Positions 10,653 to 19,059 of a DNA stretch of 64,000 nt are shown here, piece by piece. The notes under the pieces were generated by a model that made no database searches, was not told the DNA's origin, and was given only the letters and a program-made list of their open reading frames with translations. Location: positions 90,001-154,000 of the forward strand of contig JAJOZX010006156.1 of assembly GCA_023014485.1 (NCBI GenBank), read 5' to 3'. This DNA comes from Bathynomus jamesi (Eukaryota; Arthropoda; Malacostraca; Isopoda; Cirolanidae). The first letter of the stretch is position 1; each line of letters begins with the position of its first letter. The position numbers and the translations under genes are program-made.

Positions 10653-11089
10653 ATGATATACATTAATATAGTGATAAAAATACTTAAGATTGTCCATGAT
10701 CACGAGATTCACATTTTCAGTCGTAGGGTATGAGTAATCGACATGGTGTAGCATGACGTAATGCCGCTTGTCACACCACCCATCCGCAAGACTCATTATC
10801 CATACCTGCTGCTTCTCTTCTGCACGCGTTGTTTCTTTTACTTTAGACTTTATAAAGTTTAGATCTGCAGCATACTTCAGCACATCGTCAGTGCAACGAA
10901 AGCCTTCAATGGTCTCACCAGAACATCCGTAGAGTATTTGTACATCTTGGAACTTCACACAATCCAATGTGGTTTTAAAAGAGGCATAGGAGGGGGGGGA
11001 ATAGGAAGTTTTTCGGTATCCACCACATCCTGGCACTTTGCTGAATACCATTTCATAAACGTTGTACAAGCAATATTAAAGGTAGCCAT
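10605..11089 (-). pseudogene. Arm protein, left copy, broken
   Basis: No family was recognised. From the ATG at 11089 the frame runs MATFNIACTTFMKWYS and hits a run of eight C (minus strand, about 10990), after which it shifts and stops. The downstream part, in another frame, contains WIMSLADGWCDKRHYV and NVNLVIMDNLKYFYHY. The C-terminus ends abruptly at YHDE and then runs into the mariner fragment. Compared with the copy at 12831-13410, it has lost the last 40 or so residues. Homopolymer length (8, 7 and 5 C in the three copies) is the main difference between copies. Confidence 0.6.
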
Positions 11090-11606
11090 TTGAATACACG
11101 TCTGATTTTTCTTCTGAATACACGTCTGATCTCTCGGTCTTACTGCAGTCGACTGATCACGCAGGGAATCACAGATAGCAACATGATTCACGGTCTTACA
11201 GTGGGCGGAGCTTAGAATTTTCGCCTGTGCACACACAAAGGAGAAAGTGAAACGCTAATTGAAACATGAGTTATTTAATAAACGTGATATTCAGTTAACA
11301 CAAGAAATAACAGAAAACACAAGAAAAACAAATGCTTAGATTTGGTGATCACAACAACAGAAACCTAATACTTTAAAGAAAGCATTCTATTAAATACTTT
11401 TAGCCTATGTTCACGAATTAATACCGGTTTTAAAATAGATTCGACAAGAAGACCGGCTGGACTGATTTTATAGAAATTCAAGGATTCCAAGTTGATCACG
11501 AGAGAAGTTATGTAGTCATCTTCCATGCTGCAAAATCTCGTCGTTAGCCTGCCTGCTCAGAGGCGTGCGTGTGTACAGGTGAAAGAACAGCAAGGTGATT
11601 CATGTT

Positions 11607-11694
11607 ACTTCCTGGAAGTTCCCTGTGTGGAGCTTGATAACGACGTCAGAACGACATTGTATAAAGGCAGGCGAAACTTTCACTTTAACTCATT
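11607..11694 (+). promoter_or_regulatory. Candidate promoter of the IER-like gene
   Basis: ACTTCCTGGAAGT at 11607-11619 is an inverted ETS core pair and also contains TTCCTGGAA, a perfect TTCN3GAA STAT-type site. CGACGTCA at 11641-11648 differs from the CRE (TGACGTCA) in one base. TATAAA is at 11660-11665, and an arthropod-type initiator TCATT at 11690-11694 lies about 30 bp downstream. The start codon follows at 11768. The motifs are seen directly; their use is inferred. Confidence 0.55.
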
Positions 11695-11767
11695 ACAAGA
11701 TTGGTAATAGAGGATAGAGTCGTGCTAGTTAGCTCTCTGTGCCTTGACCAATTCCTAGGTGGTGAAC

Positions 11768-12316
11768 ATGATATCTGACGTTCCAAACGGGTTTGAAGCA
11801 TACAAGTTGATAAATATATCGCTCGGTAAAATTGCATCCAGACGTTCCAGAAGAGCTGGTGCATCTTTGCATAAATCATTATTAATTGCCACTGTGTTAC
11901 ATAAGGCCCGTTTTGTTTACTTAGAAGCAACACATAATTACCCCCACACAATATTTGCCCCGCCACAAGGGCAACCTGAGGAGATTGTCCCCGACCCACC
12001 TCAAGCGTCCGCGCCATTACCTGAAGTGTCCGTTACCCCAGTGAGCCCTCTCGAATGTGGTGTCAATAATATCAACCAAGATGATTATTCACCCATCGAA
12101 TGCATTAGTGAAGAGTGTAAATCTAGATTAGAAGGCAACGACTGTGAAGTAGACTCGTGCAGTGAATATGGTTGCAACGAAGCCTTGCACCATACCAGAA
12201 AAAGACGGAGAGTTTCTGATCAGGAAACAAAGTCTGCAGTTTACTCAATTTTATCAAAACGAATCAAAGATAATTTAGAACATGAACAATACTCAGGCTG
12301 TTATTTTAGCGACTAA
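11768..12316 (+). CDS. IER-family (immediate early response) protein
   Basis: The gene is intronless and encodes about 182 aa. Residues 12-50 read AYKLINISLGKIASRRSRR and then GASLHKSLLIATVLHKAR and VYLEA. This is the conserved N-terminal domain of IER2/IER5/IER5L (I..S..K...SR..R.G..LHK.L....VL..AR..YL). Vertebrate IER2 and IER5 are intronless, nuclear, stress- and growth-induced transcriptional co-regulators (family knowledge). The middle is Pro-rich and then acidic/Cys-rich. A basic HTRKRRRV near residue 150 looks like a nuclear localisation signal. A KSAVYSILSKRI helix sits where family members have their C-terminal conserved helix, but the usual extreme C-terminus is missing. An upstream GTG at 11759 is less likely than the ATG at 11768. 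The gene occupies most of the unique centre of the palindrome and ends 42 bp before the right arm. Capture from the host is inferred. Confidence 0.72.
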   Translation: MISDVPNGFEAYKLINISLGKIASRRSRRAGASLHKSLLIATVLHKARFVYLEATHNYPHTIFAPPQGQPEEIVPDPPQASAPLPEVSVTPVSPLECGVNNINQDDYSPIECISEECKSRLEGNDCEVDSCSEYGCNEALHHTRKRRRVSDQETKSAVYSILSKRIKDNLEHEQYSGCYFSD

Positions 12317-12500
12317 AATTTTGTTTGATGTGGATTCGATTTCACCTCTTGTCGGAGCTCTGAGCAGCAGGCTAACGACGAGATTTTGCAGCATGGAAGA
12401 TGACTACATAACTTCTCTCGTGATCAACTTGGAATCCTTGAATTTCTATAAAATCAGTCCAGCCGGTCTTCTTGTCGAATCTATTTTAAACCGGTATTAA
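12282..12500 (+). CDS. Overlapping ORF across centre/arm junction, unknown
   Basis: A 72-codon ORF in the +1 frame overlaps the end of the IER-like gene by 35 bp and runs into the right arm. The part from LTTRFCSMEDDYITSLVIN onward lies in the arm and is therefore also present, on the minus strand, at 11396-11560 next to a different upstream sequence. No family was recognised. It could be the original C-terminal exon of an arm gene, a frameshift extension of the IER-like protein, or chance. Confidence 0.25.
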   Translation: MNNTQAVILATKILFDVDSISPLVGALSSRLTTRFCSMEDDYITSLVINLESLNFYKISPAGLLVESILNRY

Positions 12501-12830
12501 TTCGTGAACATAGGCTAAAAGTATTTAATAGAATGCTTTCTTTAAAGTATTAGGTTTCTGTTGTTTGTGATCACCAAATCTAAGCATTTGTTTTTTCTTG
12601 TGTTTTCTGTTATTTCTTGTGTTAACTGAATATCACGTTTATTAAATAACTCATGTTTCAATTAGCGTTTCACTTTCTCCTTTGTGTGTGCACAGGCGAA
12701 AATTCTAAGCTCCGCCCACTGTAAGACCGTGAATCATGTTGCTATCTGTGATTCCCTGCGTGATCAGTCGACTGCAGTAAGACCGAGAGATCAGACGTGT
12801 ATTCAGAAGAAAAATCAGACGTGTATTCAA

Positions 12831-13410
12831 ATGGCTACCTTTAATATTGTTTGTACAACGTTTATGAAATGGTATTCAGCAAAGTGCCAGGATGTGGTGG
12901 ATACCGAAAAACTTCCTATTCCCCCCCTCCTATGCCTCTTTTAAAACCACATTGGATTGTGTGAAGTTCCAAGATGTACAAATACTCTACGGATGTTCTG
13001 GTGAGACCATTGAAGGCTTTTGTTGCACTGACGATGTGCTGAAGTATGCTGCAGATCTAAACTTTATAAAGTCTAAAGTAAAAGAAACAACGCGTGCAGA
13101 AGAGAAGCAGCAGGTATGGATAATGAGTCTTGCGGATGGGTGGTGTGACAAGCGGCATTACGTCATGCTACACCATGTCGATTACTCATACCCTACGACT
13201 GAAAATGTGAATCTCGTGATCATGGACAATCTTAAGTATTTTTATCACTATATTAATGTATATCATGACGAGGTTCGTAGTGAGGTTGTGGCTAGTGTCC
13301 TGCGTGAGTTTTTAACAGACTTTAGAGATGAGTATCGTTTGACGGGCAGAAAGGAAAAATATGAGCATATGTTCCTCTCAAATAGTGCGCCGGTGTGTGA
13401 AGATGTTTAG
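12831..13410 (+). pseudogene. Arm protein, fullest copy, frameshifted
   Basis: The ATG at 12831 opens MATFNIVCTTFMKWYS. The frame leaves the longer downstream frame at a run of seven C (12921-12927). The downstream frame (to 13410) contains DVQILYGCSGETIEG, VWIMSLADGWCDKRHYV, VNLVIMDNLKYFYHYINVY and a C-terminal charged part with VASVLREFLTDFRDEYRL. No membrane segment or known domain was recognised. It is the only copy with this C-terminus. Either it is translated through the C-run by frameshifting, or it is dead. A DUF-level search is needed to name it. Confidence 0.5.
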
Positions 13411-13515
13411 TAAAACATTATAAAATATGCCTAGTTCGTGAAAATTATCCTGAAGAACTATTTCTTTATATAATGCGCAGTTGTCGTAACGATTTAGATT
13501 ATTTCAATTGCCGCT

Positions 13516-13755
13516 ATGTTGAGTGAAGACGTGTTCACGATTGAAAAGCTCGGGTCGGTAGAAATAAACACTCGATTGGAAAAGCGTGTTTATAAACTTG
13601 TGTTTAATAATGTAACTAACGATGAACTCTTTGTGCGTGCTTTTGATTGTATTCTAGACGTATTTAAAGATGACTTACCATCAGGTTGTAAAGTGGGAAC
13701 AAAAATAGTACTGAACGATATGAAAGCCCTTCATATCGAGTACAGGTTTCTTTAG
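13516..13755 (+). CDS. Small ORF, Polinton-associated-type N-terminal domain?
   Basis: An intact ORF of 79 codons with an ATG start lies about 105 bp downstream of the arm protein, in the segment found only in the right arm. It reads VFTIEKLGSVEINTR..RVYKLVF, then FDCILDVFKDDL and GTKIVLNDMKALHIEY. This pattern (basic beta strand, FxxAFxxILDxxxDDL helix, G.KI.L) reminds me of N-terminal regions of large hypothetical proteins often found in arthropod Polinton/adintovirus-like loci. That is recollection rather than a search result. It may be truncated, because the direct repeat starts exactly at its stop. Confidence 0.4.
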   Translation: MLSEDVFTIEKLGSVEINTRLEKRVYKLVFNNVTNDELFVRAFDCILDVFKDDLPSGCKVGTKIVLNDMKALHIEYRFL

Positions 13756-14031
13756 GTTTCTGTTGTTTGTGATCACCAAATCTAAGCATTTGTTTTTTCT
13801 GTGTTTTCTGTTATTTCTTGTGTTAACTGATTATCTCGTTTATTAAATAACTCATGTTTCAATTAGCGTTTCACTTTCTCCTTTGTGTGTGCACAGGCGA
13901 AAATTCTAAGCTCCGCCCACTGTAAGACCGTGAGTCATGCTACTATCTGTGATTCCCTGCGTGGTCAGTCGACTGCAGTAAGACCGAGAGATCATACTTG
14001 TATTCAGAAGAAAAATCAGACGTGTATTCAA

Positions 14032-14526
14032 ATGGCTACCTTTAATATTGCTTGTACAACGTTTATGAAATGGTATTCAGCAAAGTGCCAGGATGTGGTG
14101 GATACCGAAAAACTTCCTATTCCCCCTCCTATGCCTCTTTTAAAACCACATTGGATTGTGTGAAGTTCCAAGATGTACAAATACTCTACGGATGTTCTGG
14201 TGAGACCATTGAAGGCTTTCCGTTGCACTGACGATGTGCTGAAGTATGCTGCAGAGCTAAACTTTATAAAGTCTCACATATACCGTAAAGTAAAAGAAAC
14301 AACGCGTGCAGAAGAGAAGCAGCAGGTATGGATAATGAGTCTTGCGGATGGGTGGTGTGACAAGCGGCATTACGTCATGCTACACCATGTCGATTACTCA
14401 TACCCTACGACTGAAAATGTGAATCTCGTGATCATGGACAATCTTAAGTATTTTTATCACTATATTAATGTATATCATGACGAGACAAACAGATCCACCA
14501 ACGCGACTTACCATCACTCGAATTAG
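14032..14526 (+). pseudogene. Arm protein, third copy, broken
   Basis: It is homologous to 12831-13410. A run of five C (about 14131-14135) and an extra C near 14220 (CTTTCCGTTGC) shift the frame. A 9-bp insertion adds three codons within SHIYRKVKETT. The C-terminus is replaced by the mariner HTH sequence from 14485, exactly as in the left arm. Confidence 0.6.
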
Positions 14527-14594
14527 AGATAAGTTTGAAGCCGATGGAACTGTTCAGAATGCCCACAAGAAGCGTTCCGGAAGACCCTCAAACT
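14485..14594 (+). pseudogene. Tc1/mariner transposase HTH fragment, right arm
   Basis: The + strand frame reads TRLTITRIRDKFEADGTV followed by KKRSGRPS and a stop, typical of the second HTH and hinge of Tc1/mariner transposases. It is fused directly to the arm-protein remnant. Confidence 0.65.
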
Positions 14595-14934
14595 AGCTAA
14601 TTAATATACAACTATTTACATCCACCAAAAGAGCCTACAAAACTGAAACTAAGGATATACACGATATACAATCTACAAACTATCTCTTTCACTCATGAAA
14701 GTGTCTAAATTTTTCTTGAAATTAACTAAAGAGCTACTGTGTACCACATTTACCATATTTTATCAAACTAAGACTTTTGCACATGAATGGTTTCCACACA
14801 CTTTTTTCATAAATTTGTCAACTAATTTGTAAACTGCGTGACAAATACGTTTGGACTAGGACTCTATCATAATTATGCAAGTTGTACCAAAGCCCATTTT
14901 CTTTTATAATTAGCTTCTATTCAGTGCTGTATTA

Positions 14935-15090
14935 CTGTGTCCATGGATGAAATGAAAGCAATTTTTTGGAATACTGTTATTCACAGGATACCATCGATTG
15001 CCCTCTGAAGGACATTATTGGTCAAATGAAGAAGACTTGGGCATTGATATTGTAAAAAGAGCATTGTCCCGAATCGATTTCTTGAAATAA
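14935..15090 (+). pseudogene. piggyBac-like transposase fragment, right arm
   Basis: GYHRLPSEGHYW, then EEDLGIDIVKRALSRIDF and a stop, follow a frameshifted EMKAIF segment. The piggyBac consensus in this place is GYxxLPSExxYW..PDLG...I...MSR.RF. Only this 50-residue piece is left. Confidence 0.65.
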
Positions 15091-15469
15091 AGAGCCTTTT
15101 ACACTTCACAGATAGTTCAAGCTCCGCCCAAAAGACCAGATGTTCGTCGTGATTGGCTGCCGATGTAGCTGGGTGGAGCTATGACGTGTACCATTCCGCT
15201 ATAACGGGTACGGACGAGTAATTGCATCTTTATATTTTCACTAATAGAATTAATGCTCTTATTCTCCTTTGAAAATTATTTGGTGATTCGTATAGAACTT
15301 TTGATATTGATTCCAAATATGGTTTCAGAAGTTTTCTATCACCCATAGTTTTCGAGAAAATAATATTTCCATTTACTCAATTTCCCGCATCATTAGTCAC
15401 TAATGTAATCGAGAGGGTATAAAGAAATATATCATAATTATATTTTAAAAATAACATTCGGTTTCAACG

Positions 15470-15885
15470 TTAAACTGTAGGTCTAAGGTGGTCATTACAC
15501 ATAATAAAATAAAGTGGTTGGCAGATAAATGGGCACCCTACGTGTCCTAGTGGTTAAGACGCTGGGCTGTTGATGGTTCAGTTAAACTGTAGGTCTAAGG
15601 TGGTCATTACACATAATAAAAAAGTGGTTGGCAGATAAATGGGCACCCTACGTGTCCTAGTGGTTAAGACGCTGGGGCTGTTGATGGTTCCACGTTAAAC
15701 TGTAGGTCTAAGGTGGTCATTACACATAATAAAAGAAAGTGGTTGGCAGATAAATGGGCACCCTATGTCCTAGTGGTTAAGACGCTGGGCTGTTGATGGT
15801 TCCACGTTAAACTGTAGGTCTAAGGTGGTCATTACACATAATAAAAAAGTGGTTGGCAGATAAATGGGCACCCTACGTGTCCTAT
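15470..15885 (+). repeat. SINE-derived tandem array, 4 copies, right arm
   Basis: This is the mirror of 9018-9664 with four units. Each has GTTAAACTGTAGGTCTAAGG, GGCAGATAAATGGGCACCC and CCTAGTGGTTAAGACGCTGG. Confidence 0.85.
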
Positions 15886-16000
15886 GGGGTAATCTCTACT
15901 GAACTTCATTGCTAATAACTCTCAGTAATCGAATGACATCCCAAGTCGTACCTTTTCATTATAAATTGAATCCTTTATTTGAACAAAACTCTCGCTCTCT

Positions 16001-16005
<5 letters not shown>

Positions 16006-16052
<47 letters not shown>
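16006..16052. repeat. (AT)n microsatellite, right arm
   Basis: A pure AT run. It is the mirror of 8828-8891 and shorter. Confidence 0.95.
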
Positions 16053-16056
<4 letters not shown>

Positions 16057-16297
16057 ATGAGAGATAATTGTTATTATTACTAAATTGAGGTTATTGGTAA
16101 TGGATCTGGGCAAGGTGTAATAATGTAATAGACCATAATATTCTATTGAAATAATTTGTATTGTTATGGTTTTAGATAATTTAAGCTCAGGACCTGCATT
16201 GTCTACATCGACTCCATCCGTGATATAAAAATAAATGCATATTTTATTTAATTATTTCATTACATTTATCGAATGTAAATTATCTGCTGCGGTGGAT

Positions 16298-16350
16298 GAC
16301 TCCCCATCCAACTACCACTCAGATCCAACGTCGCTTAACGTAGTTGCTCG
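16298..16350 (-). repeat. 5S rRNA-like SINE fragment, right arm
   Basis: Mirror of 8535-8605. On the minus strand it carries GTTAAGCGACG and GTTGGATGGGGAGTC. Confidence 0.6.
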
Positions 16351-16569
16351 GCTGAGTTATGATAAAAGAAAATTATGGCAGTGGGTATGAGTAAGTTGTT
16401 TGATGTAATAGAACACAACATTCTACTCAATAATTTGTGCTGTTGCGGTATTAGAGGGTCAATCAGTGACTGAATTAAAAGTTATTTGCCCGATAGATAT
16501 AATATGCATCAGTAAATGAGGCTTGCACCACTAAAGCGTTTGCCAAACATGGTGTACCACGGTAAATTC

Positions 16570-16570
16570 A

Positions 16571-16612
<42 letters not shown>
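16570..16612. repeat. (AT)n microsatellite, right arm
   Basis: A pure AT run, mirroring the interrupted AT tract near 8282-8310. Confidence 0.95.
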
Positions 16613-16614
<2 letters not shown>

Positions 16615-17117
16615 AATAAAACCACGAAGGAAAGGAAACACAAAATGATGCTCAAGCGCTTTCGTCTAATGACATCCTCAGGACACTCAACACTAATTTT
16701 CATATATATATATTATATATTGGGGGGGAGATCTCTCACCCGTTCTTCGGCCCGACCCCGTTTCATTGTAGAAATAATAATAATAATGATAATAAGAATT
16801 GATGTGCAAGGTGTTTGCAATTAAGATGTAGTTTGTGTGTAAAAAGTTATTTATTAATAAGTAGAATTTAATTGGCTTCAAATTATATTTTAAAAAAGCA
16901 TCTCATCATTATATTTCTATATGACACCATACAAAATACGCGTAAATTTTGTAGAAGTAATAACAATGATAAAATTAATATCTGGAGTCTGTGGTGGTTT
17001 CTGCTCGAACAAGGTCTCTAGGGACACGATCCGAACGAAAAAGGTCTCCAGGGACACGATTCGAACTGATTTAGTTTCTGCCTTTCATCGTGTGTGTGTG
17101 TGTGTGCATGAGTTGTT

Positions 17118-17175
<58 letters not shown>
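17118..17175. repeat. (AT)n microsatellite, right arm
   Basis: A pure AT run of nearly 60 bp next to a (GT)n tract at 17090-17105. It is the mirror of 7715-7800. Confidence 0.95.
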
Positions 17176-17177
<2 letters not shown>

Positions 17178-18044
17178 AGAGTGGTCTGGAAGGAGATGTT
17201 TCATAATTTTCTTTTCCGGACGTTTTTCCCACTGTTATTCGTGACTTAAATATTTATAATAAAAATCAAGTGTCTAAAAAGTTATTTAATAAGCAGAAAT
17301 AAGATGTTTAAAAGAACAGATATTCTCCGACCCCGCTATAGTGGCTTGGGCAATTCCAAATGAATAATTTCTTTATTTTTCGTCATTTTTTTCATTTTTT
17401 CGTCGCAGGAATGAGGCTATATGTTTCATAAGTTTTCATCTCGTTTGTTGGAATTGTATCGTAAATTATTTAAATGAAGTTTCATAATTAAATTAATTGG
17501 TTTTACTGTTATTTAGGAAAATTTATATTGGGAGCAAACGTTACAATAATAAGCTTATGTCGATATAGTTACCCATAAAAGTTTTAATTCGGTGATGCTC
17601 TCATAATTCGTTGGGTAACCCTTATAAAAATTCGTTTTCTGTCTAACGAAATAGGGTAACTTTGTTAATTCTATTAAAGCGTAATGAAAGAGGCGCTTGT
17701 GTTATTTTATACGGTTGAATCTTGAATAACCATATAAATATATATTGTGGTATTTTATATGGTTCATTAGTTTATTATATATACAAGTACATTTGGAATA
17801 ACAGCCGTCATATATGTGTTACACGATTAATGGGACACATGGCGCTATCTGGAATACCTTGCGCTATCTGGCAACTCAGCCAGAATAGAGGATTATAAAG
17901 ATCGCGAAGCTGGTGAAGAACCATTCCCCCTCGGCTCCGGCCGAGTAAGGAGCTCTGCTCCTTCTATTTCTGGCCCTTTGGTAAACCCCTTAGTGGCCTC
18001 TTAGGTTAGGGAAACGAAAATAAATTGGGGGAGAACTCCACTCT

Positions 18045-18420
18045 GTCCTTCAGGTGTCTCTCTCCCTCCTTCAGGTGTCTCTCTCTCTCTCTCTCTCCTG
18101 CATGTATCTTCCTCCTTCAGGTGTCTCTCTCTCTCTCTCTCCTGCATGTTTGCCTCCAGCATGTGTACTGCATGTGTACATCCAGCATGTGTACTCCTGC
18201 ATGTGTGCGTATGTGTGTACATCCAGCATGTGTACCTACTGCATGTGTACTCCTGCATGTGTGCGTATGTGTGTGTGTACCTCCTGCATGTGTACCTATC
18301 CTCTCTCCTTCAGGCGTCTCTCCCTCCTACAGGCATCTCTCTCTTCTTCAGCTCTCTCTCCTTCAGCTGTCTCTCTCTCTCTCCTTCAGGCGTCTCTCTC
18401 ACCTTGGCTCAGCCAACTGG
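18045..18420 (-). repeat. GA-rich and ACATGC minisatellites, right arm
   Basis: Mirror of 6480-6850. It reads as CTCTCTCC/TTCAGG and GCATGTGTACTCCTGC repeats on the + strand. Confidence 0.85.
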
Positions 18421-18544
18421 CTGATTCTGGCTGATTAGGAGCCTATAAAACAACGCCAGCCCGGCTGGAAGTCTTAATGTGCATTTGGCTCCTGCCAGGT
18501 GAACACCTCTCCTCCTTTCTCTTGGGGGATAACGCCGCCTCCAA

Positions 18545-18625
18545 GTCCCCCCCCCCACCCCCCTTTGCAACACCCCCCTTTGCAACAACCCCCACCCCCC
18601 TGTGCAATAACCCCCCCCTTTGCAA
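18545..18625 (-). repeat. Subterminal G-rich minisatellite, right
   Basis: CCCCCCTTTGCAAC-type units are the mirror of 6127-6265, with fewer units. The G-rich strand again points into the element from its end. Confidence 0.85.
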
Positions 18626-18681
18626 CATTACATGATAACCTGCAACATTCCTGCACTCTCCCCTTTTGCGGCTATACTACT

Positions 18682-18687
18682 AATGAT
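18682..18687. repeat. Right 6-bp target duplication
   Basis: AATGAT directly follows the terminal ..ATACTACT and pairs with AATGGT at 6061-6066. Confidence 0.6.
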
Positions 18688-18826
18688 AAATAAATTAAAA
18701 ATACATATATACAAATTGCGATTAATAAATAATAACAGTCTTTTCCCCTAAATCTTCATCTTCCACAATCCAGACTTCTTCCTTTATTATGTCTCAGTGG
18801 CAGTGGGAAAGTGAAGAGCGGGTAAA

Positions 18827-18869
<43 letters not shown>

Positions 18870-19059
18870 CGTACTTAAATGTGTGTATGATGTGTAGAAA
18901 GGAGATTGTGCCCAATCATTTGAAAAATAAAATGAAAGCGAAGCATGAGTCTACAGTATTTCTTAATCAACCATTAATTATTTTGTTTGTTGAAATTTAT
19001 GATATATTTTCTATTGATTTTTTGGGGAGATTTTTTTTTCTTTTGGTAGGAATTAGAAG
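18688..19059. other. Intergenic DNA with (GT)n microsatellite
   Basis: A (GT)n run covers about 18828-18868. Nothing else was recognised in this stretch. Confidence 0.7.

Larger units (their letters stand above)
6067..11562 (+). repeat. Left arm of the giant inverted repeat
   Basis: Read as reverse complement, the arm follows the right arm from 18681 inward to about 12359 with near-identity. It lacks the roughly 1.2-kb internal duplication present on the right. It carries an extra SINE-like insertion (6300-6417) and six instead of four copies of a 115-bp tandem repeat. The inner end is at the CTCAGAG shared with 12359-12366. Confidence 0.9.
12552..14486 (+). repeat. 1.2-kb tandem duplication inside the right arm
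   Basis: The block starting TAGGTTTCTGTTGTTTGTGA occurs at 12549 and again at 13754. It runs through the arm-protein gene to the YHDE codons (about 13272 and 14486). Only the first copy continues into 13273-13753, which is absent from the left arm. The left arm therefore looks like a version with this segment deleted by recombination between the direct repeats. Confidence 0.85.
6067..18681. mobile_element. Giant palindromic Polinton-like element
   Basis: One 12.6-kb unit is bounded by AGTAGTATAGCCGCAAAAGG at 6067 and its reverse complement ending at 18681. It is flanked by AATGGT on the left and AATGAT on the right, a 6-bp duplication with one mismatch. Six-bp duplications and termini starting with AG are hallmarks of Polintons/Mavericks (family knowledge). 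Almost the whole element is inverted repeat: arms 6067-11562 and 12359-18681 surround a centre of about 796 bp. No integrase, DNA polymerase B, packaging ATPase or capsid gene was found, so it would be a non-autonomous or gutted derivative. The centre holds an IER-like gene. An assembly hairpin artefact is unlikely because the arms differ by indels, a SINE-like insertion and repeat copy number. Confidence 0.75.
12359..18681 (-). repeat. Right arm of the giant inverted repeat
   Basis: This is the reverse complement of 6067-11562 with near-identity. It is longer because it holds a direct duplication with an offset of about 1,201 bp (12552-13754 and 13753-14486). It lacks the SINE-like insertion of the left arm. 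It ends ..GGCTATACTACT at 18681, followed by the right 6-bp target duplication AATGAT. Confidence 0.9.

Noticed and set aside
11525..11707. ORF upstream of the IER-like gene (MLQNLVVSLPAQ..)
   Set aside because: It overlaps the arm end and the candidate TATA/initiator region and has no family resemblance.
12684..12944. 86-codon frame starting MCAQAKILSSAHC, present three times
   Set aside because: The part before MATFN contains direct sub-repeats (TCAGACGTGTATTCA) and promoter-like GC boxes, and the initiator is non-ATG. I treat it as upstream DNA of the arm protein.
6067..18681. Assembly or library hairpin artefact
   Set aside because: The arms differ in an insertion with its own target duplication, in repeat copy number and by a 1.2-kb duplication, and the outer ends carry a 6-bp target duplication. 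It is not fully excluded without reads.
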